A DNA stretch of 23,259 nucleotides from an uncultured Lachnospiraceae bacterium (GTDB lineage: Bacteria; Bacillota; Clostridia; Lachnospirales; Lachnospiraceae): positions 1-23,259 of the forward strand of contig CAJTPO010000064.1 of assembly GCA_910578115.1 (NCBI GenBank), given 5' to 3'. Position numbers and translations under genes: made by a program. The notes under the pieces are model-generated. The model did no database searches. It saw only the letters and a program-made list of their open reading frames with translations, and was not told the DNA's origin. This document shows positions 15,854 to 23,019 of this stretch, piece after piece; position 1 is the first letter of the stretch, and every line of letters begins with the position of its first letter.

Positions 15854-15877
15854 AAGTACAAGTATGTTGCATGACAG

Positions 15878-15892
15878 AATGTAAAGTCTATT
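15878..15892 (-). repeat. Right copy of 15-bp inverted repeat
   Basis: AATGTAAAGTCTATT, the perfect reverse complement of 15069-15083, begins 25 nt after the coiled-coil stop codon. Together the copies enclose a segment of about 824 bp. They could be recombination sites of an invertible segment, ends of a small non-autonomous mobile unit, or paired binding sites. Confidence 0.8.
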
Positions 15893-15995
15893 GAATTATT
15901 AAGGTAGAGACAAGATAAAGAAGGGAGAGGGTATTGCTTTTGATTCCTGTCAAAGTCATATATGAAAACTTTTGCAGGATTGAAAGAGAACTTTC
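15891..15995 (+). promoter_or_regulatory. Weak candidate ispG promoter and leader hairpins
   Basis: TTGAAT (15891-15896), 17-nt spacer and GATAAA (15914-15919) form a weak promoter candidate. Downstream, TCCTG-tc-AAAG (15945-15955) pairs with CTTT-tg-CAGGA (15969-15979) around a symmetric internal loop, followed by GAAAG-AGAA-CTTTC (15982-15995). Function is not assigned. Confidence 0.25.
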
Positions 15996-16043
15996 CGATT
16001 TGTTAACGGATTAGTTGAAAAGCAGCACAGAAAGGAAGATAAT

Positions 16044-17102
16044 ATGCATCGGGAAAATACGAGGGTAATGAAAATTGGAGATAGAGTGATCGGAGGCGGG
16101 AATCCGATCATGATCCAGTCCATGACGAACACGAAGACAGAAGATGTGGAGGCGACGGTGAAGCAGATTCTGCGGCTGGAGCAGGCCGGATGTGAGATCA
16201 TCCGCTGTACGGTGCCGACTTTGGAGGCGGCAGCGGCGGTGAAGGAGATTAAGAAGCAGATACACATTCCGTTGGTGGCGGATATTCATTTTGACTATAA
16301 GATGGCGATCGCGGCCATGGAGAACGGGGCGGACAAGATCCGCATCAATCCGGGCAATATCGGAAGCCGTGACAAGGTTGCCGCAGTGGTGGCGGTGGCG
16401 AAAGAGCGGAATATTCCCATTCGTGTGGGTGTCAACAGCGGTTCTCTGGAAAAGGAGCTGGTGGAGAAATATCATGGCGTGACGGCGGAGGGCATCGTGG
16501 AGAGCGCTCTGGATAAGGTGGGGATCATCGAGGATCTGGGGTATGATAATCTGGTGATCAGCATCAAGTCTTCGGATGTGATGATGTGCGTTGCGGCGCA
16601 TGAGCTGCTGGCGCAGAAGACGCATTATCCGCTGCATGTAGGCATCACGGAGGCCGGAACGGTGACAAGCGGCAATATCAAGTCGGCCATCGGGCTGGGG
16701 CTTATCCTGCATCAGGGAATCGGCGACACGATCCGGGTCTCTCTGACCGGCGATCCGGTGGAGGAGATCAAGTCCGCCAGACTGATCCTGCGCACGCTGG
16801 GACTGCGGAAGGGCGGTATCGAAGTGGTATCCTGTCCCACCTGCGGCAGAACCCGCATCGACCTGATCGGGCTGGCCAATCAGGTGGAAAAGATGGTGGA
16901 AGATATTCCATTAGATATCAAGGTAGCCGTGATGGGCTGTGCGGTCAACGGTCCCGGCGAGGCGAAGGAAGCGGATATCGGCATTGCCGGCGGTGTGGGA
17001 GAGGGCCTGCTGATCAAGAAAGGTGAGATCGTGAAGAAGGTGCCGGAGGACCAGCTGCTTGCCACTTTGCGGGAGGAACTCCTGAACTGGGGGCAGGCAT
17101 GA
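16044..17102 (+). CDS. ispG: 4-hydroxy-3-methylbut-2-en-1-yl diphosphate synthase (GcpE)
   Basis: Iron-sulfur enzyme of the MEP pathway that reductively opens methylerythritol cyclodiphosphate to HMBPP. The TIM-barrel half shows IQSMTNTKTEDVEAT, VADIHFDYK and KIRINPGNIGS. The C-terminal [4Fe-4S] domain shows SCPTCGRTR (Cys264, Cys267) and GCAVNGPGE (Cys299, Glu306), the expected three Cys and one Glu ligands. The 352-residue length fits the compact bacterial form. AAAGGAAG (16031-16038) precedes the ATG. From about 16140 onward the coding sequence is visibly richer in G/C at third positions than dxr or rseP. It is followed by polC, the usual clostridial order, but is separated from rseP by an ~8.3-kb accessory block. 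Confidence 0.97.
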   Translation: MHRENTRVMKIGDRVIGGGNPIMIQSMTNTKTEDVEATVKQILRLEQAGCEIIRCTVPTLEAAAAVKEIKKQIHIPLVADIHFDYKMAIAAMENGADKIRINPGNIGSRDKVAAVVAVAKERNIPIRVGVNSGSLEKELVEKYHGVTAEGIVESALDKVGIIEDLGYDNLVISIKSSDVMMCVAAHELLAQKTHYPLHVGITEAGTVTSGNIKSAIGLGLILHQGIGDTIRVSLTGDPVEEIKSARLILRTLGLRKGGIEVVSCPTCGRTRIDLIGLANQVEKMVEDIPLDIKVAVMGCAVNGPGEAKEADIGIAGGVGEGLLIKKGEIVKKVPEDQLLATLREELLNWGQA

Positions 17103-17262
17103 AGCTGTACAAAGATGTCATAGAACGCCATCTATGGATTGCCAGGTGTATGTTTATAGGAATGCATGGAGCGTGTACTTTCTGTGAGATATGGTGACAG
17201 GGATGAAGCAGCAGAGTACGAATGGGTATATTGTATATTTGGGAAAGGAATATTTAGTATAG

Positions 17263-20200
17263 ATGGGCAAGAAATTTTTTGAAGTGTTTCCTTCTTTAAA
17301 ACTGGATACGGGATTGCGGGATCTGTATGAGCAGGTTACGGTGGAGAAGGTTTCGGCTACAAAGCGAAAAGATTTTCTGCGCGTCTATATTTCTTCGGAC
17401 AGGCTGATCCAGAAGGAGGATGTATTCCGGGCGGAAGGAGAGATCAAGAAGCAGTTTTTTCCGAATGTGCCGATGGTGATCAAGTTCTATGAGCGTTTTC
17501 ATCTGTCCTCCCAGTATGACCCGAAGAAGCTGACGGAGATTTACCGGGACAGCATCCTGTTGGAGCTGCGGGAGTATTCTCCGGTGGAGTACAATCTGTT
17601 CAAGAAGGCGGATATCGCTTTTGCGGAGGAGAATACGCTGCAGCTGACCGTGGAGGATACGGTGCTTGGCAAAAGCAAGGCGGAAGAGCTGACCAGGATT
17701 CTGGAAAAGATCTATAACGAGCGCTGTGGTTTCGCGGTGTCGGTGCAGATTTCTTATAAGGAACATATAACGGGGAAGTATAAGAAGGAGGACGAGCACA
17801 GACTGGCCATGCAGGTGGCGGAGATTTCGGCCAGAGCGGGCTATGGCGGCGGCCGGCCGGATGGGTATATGGACGGTGCAGAGGCAGGGACTGACACAGG
17901 GGCCGGCATGGAAGGTTTACATAATTCTGAGTCCGGCTACAGTCAGGGAGCGGCATCGGGTGTGTATCAGGACGAATTTGCACCGTATATGCAGGGAGCA
18001 GCCGGAGACCTGGTGCCCGGTCAGCCGATGGCAGAGGGGCAGGGTGCAGCGGGTGGTTTCGGTGGCTCTGCGCCCGGGCAGAACGGGGCAGGCGGCTCCA
18101 TGCAGGGACAGGCCGGGAGCGGGGGCGTTTTACAGGCGCAGTCCGGAGCTGGCAGCATGGCCGGCGGGCAGAAGCCGGCGGGACAGCTTCTGCCGGGAGC
18201 GGGACAGGCAGGCCGCTATGGCGCAAAGTCGTCGTTCAAGGGCGGCAGAAAGGGCGAAGACGGAAAGAAGAGCGATTTCCGGCGGGCGCTGAAACGTTCC
18301 GACAATCCGGACGTGCTGTACGGCCGGGATTTTGACGAGGAGTCCATGCCGATCAACGATATCATCGGCGAGATGGGCGAGGTGGTCATCCGCGGCAAGA
18401 TCCTCAATATGGACAAGCGGGAGATCAAGAACGAGCGGACGATCCTGATCTTTGATGTGACGGACTTCTCTGATACGATGACGATCAAGATGTTTCTGCA
18501 CAACGATCAGGTGGCGGAGCTGACCGGGGATGTGAAGCCGGGCGCTTTCGTGAAGATCAAGGGCATGACGATGATGGACAAGTTTGACCATGAGCTGACC
18601 ATCGGTTCTTTAACGGGGATCAAGAAGATACCGGATTTTACCACATCGCGCCTGGATACCAGTGTGCGTAAGCGGGTGGAGCTGCACTGTCATACGAAGA
18701 TGAGCGATATGGACGGCGTGTCCGAGGCCAAGGATATTGTCAAGAGGGCTTATCAGTGGGGACATCCGGCGATCGCCATCACGGATCACGGCGTGGTGCA
18801 GTCTTTTCCGGACGCCAACCATGTCTGGGAAGATCTGTGGAAAGCGGAGAAGAACAAGCGCAAAGAGGCGGGAGATCCGGACCCGGACAAGCAGGACTTT
18901 TTCAAGGTGATCTACGGGGTGGAAGCCTATCTGGTGGACGATCTGCATGAGATCGCCACCAATGACAAGGGGCAGGATTTCAGCCAGGATTTCGTGGTGT
19001 TCGATATCGAGACCACGGGCTTTTCCCCAGTGGAAAACAGAATCATAGAGATCGGCGCGGTGAAGGTCTGCGGCGGTAAGATCGTAGACCGCTTTTCGGT
19101 GTTCGTCAATCCGGAGGTGCCGATCCCTTTCGAGATCGAGAAGCTGACGGGCATCAAGGACGATATGGTGATCGACGCGGAGAAGATCGAGAGCGTGCTG
19201 CCGCAGTTTCTCAGCTTCTGCGAGGGGTGTATGCTGGTAGCCCACAATGCCGGGTTCGACATGAGTTTTATCATGGAAAATTGCGACAGGCAGGGAATTG
19301 CCCATGATTTCACCTATGTGGACACGGTGGGGATGGCGAGAGTGATGCTGCCAGCGCAGGCCAAACATACGCTGGACGCGGTGGCCAAGACGCTGGGTGT
19401 TTCGCTGGAGAATCATCACCGGGCGGTGGATGACGCGGAGGCTACGGCGCAGATCTTCGTCAAGCTGATTCCGATGATGGCAAAGGACGGCATCACCACG
19501 CTGGCGCAGATCAATGAAAAGGGAAATTTAAGTCCCGGCATTATAAAGAAACTGCCCACCTATCACGGCATCATTCTGGCCAAGAACAATGTGGGACGGA
19601 TGAACCTGTATCGGCTGATCTCCCTGTCCCATCTGACTTATTTTGCCAGAAGGCCGCGGATTCCGAAGAGCCTTCTGAATCAGTACCGGGAAGGGCTGAT
19701 CGTGGGCAGCGCCTGCGAGGCGGGAGAGCTTTACCGTGCGCTTCTGGAGCGGAAGCCGGACGCGGAGATCGCCAGACTTGTGGATTTCTATGATTATCTG
19801 GAGATTCAGCCGCTTGGCAACAACAAGTTCATGATCGAGTCCGAGCGGGTGCAGAATGTAAATTCCATGGAAGATATCATGGAGATCAACCGGAAGATCG
19901 TGCGGCTGGGGGAACAGTTTCACAAGCCGGTGGCGGCTACCTGTGACGTGCATTTCCTGAATCCGGAGGATGAGATCTACCGCCGCATCATCATGGCGGG
20001 ACAGGGATTCCCGGATGCGGATAACCAGGCGCCGCTGTATTTTCGGACGACTGAGGAGATGCTTCTGGAATTCGCCTATCTGGGAAGCGATAAGGCCGAG
20101 GAGGTGGTCATCACCAACACCAACCTGATCGCGGATATGATCGAGACCATGTCACCGGTACGGCCGGACAAGTGCCCGCCGGTGATCGAGGACAGTGACA

Positions 20201-22071
20201 GGCAGCTGACGGAGATCTGCTACAACAGGGCACATGAGCTGTACGGGGAGACGCTGCCGAAGATCGTGGAGGACAGGCTGGAGAAGGAGCTGCATTCCAT
20301 CATCTCCAACGGGTTTGCGGTGATGTACATCATCGCCCAGAAGCTGGTGTGGAAATCGGTGGAGGACGGTTATCTGGTGGGCTCCCGCGGTTCTGTGGGA
20401 AGCTCTTTTGTGGCCAATATGGCGGGGATCACGGAAGTAAATTCCCTGAGCCCTCATTACCTGTGCCCTAAATGCCATTATTATGATTTTGAGTCCGAGG
20501 AAGTGAGGGCTTACGGCGGCGGCGCGGGATGCGATATGCCGGATAAGAACTGTCCCCAGTGCGGCACACCCCTTGACAAGGAAGGATTTGATATCCCTTT
20601 CGAGACCTTCCTCGGCTTTAAGGGGGATAAGGAGCCGGATATTGACTTGAACTTTTCCGGCGAATATCAGAGTAAGGCGCACAAATACACGGAGGTGATC
20701 TTTGGCAGCGGCCAGACTTACCGGGCCGGGACCATCGGTACGCTGGCGGACAAGACGGCTTTCGGTTATGTGCGGAACTATTATGAGGAGCGGGGCAGGC
20801 ATAAGCGTGTCTGTGAGATCAACCGCATTGTGACGGGATGCACGGGAATCCGCAGGAGCACCGGCCAGCATCCGGGCGGTATCGTGGTGCTGCCGGTGGG
20901 GGAGGATATCAACTCTTTTACACCGGTACAGCATCCGGCCAACGATATGACAACGGACATCGTTACCACCCATTTTGACTACCATTCCATCGACCACAAT
21001 CTGTTGAAGCTGGATATTCTGGGACACGATGATCCGACCATGATCCGTATGCTGCAGGATTTGACGGGGATAGACCCTGTGACGATCCCGCTGGACGATC
21101 CGGGCGTGATGTCGCTTTTCCAGTCAACGGAGGCGCTGGGGATCACGCCGGAGCAGATCGGCGGCTGTAAGCTGGGGTGTCTGGGCGTGCCGGAGTTCGG
21201 TACGGAGTTCGTTATCCAGATGGTTATTGATGCGAAGCCCAGGTGCTTTACGGATCTGGTGCGGATTTCCGGCCTGTCCCACGGCACGGATGTGTGGCTG
21301 GGGAATGCCCAGACGCTGATCGAGGAGGGCAAGGCTACGATTTCCACGGCCATCTGCTGTCGTGACGATATTATGATCTATTTGATGCAGAAAGGGGTGG
21401 ATCCGTCTTTGTCCTTCACGATCATGGAGAGCGTCCGTAAGGGTAAGGGCCTGAAAGACGACTGGATTACGGCGATGACAGAGAAGGGCGTGCCAGACTG
21501 GTATATCGGTTCCTGCAAGAAGATCAAATACATGTTCCCGAAGGCCCACGCGGCGGCCTATGTCATGATGGCCTGGCGCATCGCCTACTGTAAGATCAAT
21601 TACCCGCTGGCGTACTATGCGGCCTATTTCAGTATCCGCGCTTCGGCTTTTTCCTATGAGATCATGTGTCAGGGGCAGCAGCATCTGGAGAACGTGATGG
21701 CGGATTATAAGCGCAGGAGCGACACCCTGTCCAAGAAAGAGCAGGATACCAATAAGGATATGAAGATCGTGCAGGAGATGTATGCCAGAGGGTTTGAGTT
21801 CGTGCCCATCGATCTTTTCTCGGCGCAGTCGCGGCTGTTCCAGATCGTGGACGGGAAGCTGATGCCGTCCCTAAGCAGTATCGACGGTCTGGGAGAGAAG
21901 GCGGCGGATGCCATCGTGGAGGCGGCCAAGGACGGCCCGTTCCTCAGCAAAGACGATTTCAGGCAGCGCACGAAGGCGTCCAAGACGATCATCGATCTGA
22001 TGAGTACGCTGGGCATCCTGGGGAACCTGCCGGAATCCAACCAGATCAGCCTGTTTGACTTCGTGAGTTAG
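17263..22071 (+). CDS. polC: DNA polymerase III PolC-type alpha subunit with 3'-5' exonuclease
   Basis: Replicative DNA polymerase of low-GC Gram-positives. The 1602 residues comprise an N-terminal domain (~1-185) and a Gly/Ala/Gln-rich low-complexity linker (~190-342). These are followed by an OB fold (~370-455), the first PHP part (LHCHTKMSDMDG near 473; ITDHGVVQSF) and an inserted DnaQ-like exonuclease (~575-745; FDIETTGF, HNAGFD, HHRAVDDAEAT). Next come the second PHP part (ATCDVHFLNPED) and the polymerase core with GSRGSVGSSF (~1040), a Cys zinc site (CPKC, CDMPDKNCPQC) and PDIDLNF catalytic Asp (~1125). The C-terminus has a clamp-binding motif QISLF (1594-1598). B. subtilis PolC has about 1437 residues; the linker explains most of the extra length. 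An in-frame TAG directly precedes the ATG, fixing the start. The ribosome binding site AAAGG is 14 nt away, unusually far. Confidence 0.97.
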   Translation: MGKKFFEVFPSLKLDTGLRDLYEQVTVEKVSATKRKDFLRVYISSDRLIQKEDVFRAEGEIKKQFFPNVPMVIKFYERFHLSSQYDPKKLTEIYRDSILLELREYSPVEYNLFKKADIAFAEENTLQLTVEDTVLGKSKAEELTRILEKIYNERCGFAVSVQISYKEHITGKYKKEDEHRLAMQVAEISARAGYGGGRPDGYMDGAEAGTDTGAGMEGLHNSESGYSQGAASGVYQDEFAPYMQGAAGDLVPGQPMAEGQGAAGGFGGSAPGQNGAGGSMQGQAGSGGVLQAQSGAGSMAGGQKPAGQLLPGAGQAGRYGAKSSFKGGRKGEDGKKSDFRRALKRSDNPDVLYGRDFDEESMPINDIIGEMGEVVIRGKILNMDKREIKNERTILIFDVTDFSDTMTIKMFLHNDQVAELTGDVKPGAFVKIKGMTMMDKFDHELTIGSLTGIKKIPDFTTSRLDTSVRKRVELHCHTKMSDMDGVSEAKDIVKRAYQWGHPAIAITDHGVVQSFPDANHVWEDLWKAEKNKRKEAGDPDPDKQDFFKVIYGVEAYLVDDLHEIATNDKGQDFSQDFVVFDIETTGFSPVENRIIEIGAVKVCGGKIVDRFSVFVNPEVPIPFEIEKLTGIKDDMVIDAEKIESVLPQFLSFCEGCMLVAHNAGFDMSFIMENCDRQGIAHDFTYVDTVGMARVMLPAQAKHTLDAVAKTLGVSLENHHRAVDDAEATAQIFVKLIPMMAKDGITTLAQINEKGNLSPGIIKKLPTYHGIILAKNNVGRMNLYRLISLSHLTYFARRPRIPKSLLNQYREGLIVGSACEAGELYRALLERKPDAEIARLVDFYDYLEIQPLGNNKFMIESERVQNVNSMEDIMEINRKIVRLGEQFHKPVAATCDVHFLNPEDEIYRRIIMAGQGFPDADNQAPLYFRTTEEMLLEFAYLGSDKAEEVVITNTNLIADMIETMSPVRPDKCPPVIEDSDRQLTEICYNRAHELYGETLPKIVEDRLEKELHSIISNGFAVMYIIAQKLVWKSVEDGYLVGSRGSVGSSFVANMAGITEVNSLSPHYLCPKCHYYDFESEEVRAYGGGAGCDMPDKNCPQCGTPLDKEGFDIPFETFLGFKGDKEPDIDLNFSGEYQSKAHKYTEVIFGSGQTYRAGTIGTLADKTAFGYVRNYYEERGRHKRVCEINRIVTGCTGIRRSTGQHPGGIVVLPVGEDINSFTPVQHPANDMTTDIVTTHFDYHSIDHNLLKLDILGHDDPTMIRMLQDLTGIDPVTIPLDDPGVMSLFQSTEALGITPEQIGGCKLGCLGVPEFGTEFVIQMVIDAKPRCFTDLVRISGLSHGTDVWLGNAQTLIEEGKATISTAICCRDDIMIYLMQKGVDPSLSFTIMESVRKGKGLKDDWITAMTEKGVPDWYIGSCKKIKYMFPKAHAAAYVMMAWRIAYCKINYPLAYYAAYFSIRASAFSYEIMCQGQQHLENVMADYKRRSDTLSKKEQDTNKDMKIVQEMYARGFEFVPIDLFSAQSRLFQIVDGKLMPSLSSIDGLGEKAADAIVEAAKDGPFLSKDDFRQRTKASKTIIDLMSTLGILGNLPESNQISLFDFVS

Positions 22072-22117
22072 AGGTGATCCGGAGGGCGCATTTACGGGGT
22101 TTTTGCGGGTTCAGATT

Positions 22118-22163
22118 ACAAAAAAACAGAAAAAAACAAAAAAATTGAAAAAATTTTAAAAAA
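22118..22163 (+). promoter_or_regulatory. A-tract, probable UP element of the tRNA promoter
   Basis: A run of short A-tracts broken by single C, G or T bases lies immediately upstream of the tRNA -35 region, covering about -40 to -80. A-tracts at this position bind the RNA polymerase alpha C-terminal domain at stable-RNA promoters. No clear intrinsic terminator for polC is visible between 22072 and this tract. Confidence 0.45.
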
Positions 22164-22206
22164 GCACTTGCTTTTTCTCTGAGAATATAATAGAATAAGC
22201 AAGTGC
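22164..22206 (+). promoter_or_regulatory. tRNA promoter spanned by a perfect 10-bp inverted repeat
   Basis: TTGCTT (22168-22173), a 17-nt spacer and TAGAAT (22191-22196) form a promoter; an overlapping TATAAT is at 22186-22191. GCACTTGCTT (22164-22173) and AAGCAAGTGC (22197-22206) are perfect reverse complements that cover the -35 and the expected start site. The arrangement could be an operator or coincidental. Confidence 0.55.
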
Positions 22207-22215
22207 CAAACACAT

Positions 22216-22287
22216 GGCTCGTTGGTCAAGCGGTCAAGACGCCGCCCTCTCACGGCGGAAACAGGGGTTCGATTCCCCTACGAGCTG
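22216..22287 (+). tRNA. tRNA-Glu (anticodon CTC)
   Basis: A full cloverleaf is visible. The acceptor is GGCTCGT with ACGAGCT (G1-U72 wobble, seen in clostridial tRNA-Glu) and the D arm is GTC/GAC with AAGCGGTCAA. The anticodon arm is CCGCC-CTCTCAC-GGCGG with anticodon CTC reading GAG. The T arm is AGGGG-TTCGATT-CCCCT and the discriminator base is G. The 3' CCA is not encoded. Confidence 0.95.
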
Positions 22288-22322
22288 TTGACTGTTTTAG
22301 AACAGCCCAACCCTAAAGGATG

Positions 22323-22360
22323 CCGGAAACCTCAGTTTATGTGGTTTGCGGTATTTTTTA
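22323..22360 (+). terminator. Intrinsic terminator of the tRNA-Glu unit
   Basis: CCGGAAACC (22323-22331) pairs with GGTTTGCGG (22343-22351), eight of nine positions, with an 11-nt loop. It is followed by tattttttattt. This is a standard Rho-independent terminator 36 nt after the tRNA. Confidence 0.85.
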
Positions 22361-22494
22361 TTTGTCATAAAAGGCAGACTGTTAAGGCATGAAAAAAGCG
22401 AGGGAACCTCTGAGGGAACAACGTAAATAATGTGGACGTAGGAGAAAGGAGAAATTCTGTACATCGTGACAAGTAAATATATTGTTAGGACATT

Positions 22495-22546
22495 TAAATA
22501 AGTCCTCTATCAATTGTAGAAATATGATTGTTAGAGGGCTTATTTA
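22495..22546. terminator. Long hairpin, possibly a bidirectional terminator
   Basis: TAAATAAGTCCTCTA (22495-22509) pairs with TAGAGGGCTTATTTA (22532-22546) over 15 positions with one G-U, and CAAT/ATTG continues the stem inside. The A-rich 5' arm and T-rich 3' arm are typical of a bidirectional intrinsic terminator. A remnant of a small mobile element is the alternative. Confidence 0.45.
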
Positions 22547-22706
22547 TGTGGTTTAGCAATGGATCGCAGAAAGTTCCACAAGTAATTCTAAAACGCCTGT
22601 ATGAGCCTCACAGGGCGTCAGGAGGGCACTATATAATCGCGGGTGGAGCATTAACTTGAAAACGCCGTTTTATTGGCAAACTAAATGATAAGGAGGACTG
22701 CTCATA

Positions 22707-22955
22707 TTGTATGGACGGGTAACAAAATATTATCATGACAGAGGGTATGGATTTATCAGGGGTGATGAAGGCGACACATATTTTATCCATCATTCAAATT
22801 TAAAGGGTGAATACATTGATTCTGGCTATTATGTATCCTTTAAATCATTCCAGAATGATAGAAGCGATTACAACGCCAAAAATATCACAGTGATCGAAGC
22901 GACAGAAGGGAGAAGAAGATTGAAAATGAAAAGTAGAGGGTATCCATTACCTTAA
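22707..22955 (+). CDS. Cold-shock-domain-like small protein
   Basis: The 82-residue protein has a divergent cold-shock fold: RVTKYYHDRGYGFIRGDEGD resembles strand 1, the RNP1 motif (GYGFI) and the following loop, and TYFIHHSNLKG resembles RNP2 with its helix. SGYYVSFKSF and AKNITVIE match strands 4 and 5. It probably binds single-stranded nucleic acid. The C-terminal tail is basic (RRRLKMKSR). The start is TTG at 22707, with AGGAGG (22691-22696) 10 nt upstream; the ATG at 22711 is out of frame. It diverges from the standard Csp proteins (GKVKWFN...), and such variants are often found in accessory regions. It faces the transposase gene convergently, with a hairpin between them. Confidence 0.75.
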   Translation: MYGRVTKYYHDRGYGFIRGDEGDTYFIHHSNLKGEYIDSGYYVSFKSFQNDRSDYNAKNITVIEATEGRRRLKMKSRGYPLP

Positions 22956-22969
22956 GCACACAACAAACA

Positions 22970-22987
22970 AGCCATCTTTCGGTGGCT
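22970..22987. terminator. Hairpin terminator between convergent genes
   Basis: AGCCATC-TTTC-GGTGGCT is a 7-bp stem with one G-U pair, followed by gctttaaaaatt. It lies 14 nt after the cold-shock-like stop codon and downstream of the minus-strand transposase, so it may serve both. Confidence 0.6.
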
Positions 22988-23019
22988 GCTTTAAAAATTG
23001 AATATTGAGATTGTTAAGG

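Larger units (their letters stand above)
22288..22706 (+). other. 419-nt gene-free region after the tRNA with three hairpins
   Basis: No credible gene is present; one 13-codon ATG frame near 22389 is too short and lacks a ribosome binding site. The region holds the tRNA terminator (22323-22360), a long near-perfect hairpin (22495-22546), and a bulged hairpin ACGCC-TGT (22593-22600) with ACAGGGCGT (22610-22618). AGGAGG at 22691-22696 belongs to the next gene. No copy of the tRNA 3' end, as expected of an integration site, is seen. Confidence 0.5.

Noticed and set aside
15121..15861. 246-codon minus-strand frame opposite the coiled-coil gene
   Set aside because: A 42-bp repeat without a stop in one frame is open in all copies. 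The translation is a Ser/Cys/Met-rich repeat with no fold signal. It is kept only as a side remark on the inverted-repeat cassette.
17119..17136. Terminator after ispG (CATAGA/TCTATG hairpin)
   Set aside because: Only a 6-bp AT-rich stem with no T-run, so not a credible terminator.
18610..19419. 269-codon minus-strand frame opposite polC
   Set aside because: A shadow of GC-rich polC codons; polC exonuclease and PHP motifs are on the plus strand.
20152..21027. 291-codon minus-strand frame opposite the PolC polymerase core
   Set aside because: A compositional shadow with a His/Arg/Leu-rich translation and no family resemblance.
22389..22430. 13-codon ATG frame after the tRNA terminator
   Set aside because: Too short, no ribosome binding site and no similarity; treated as chance.
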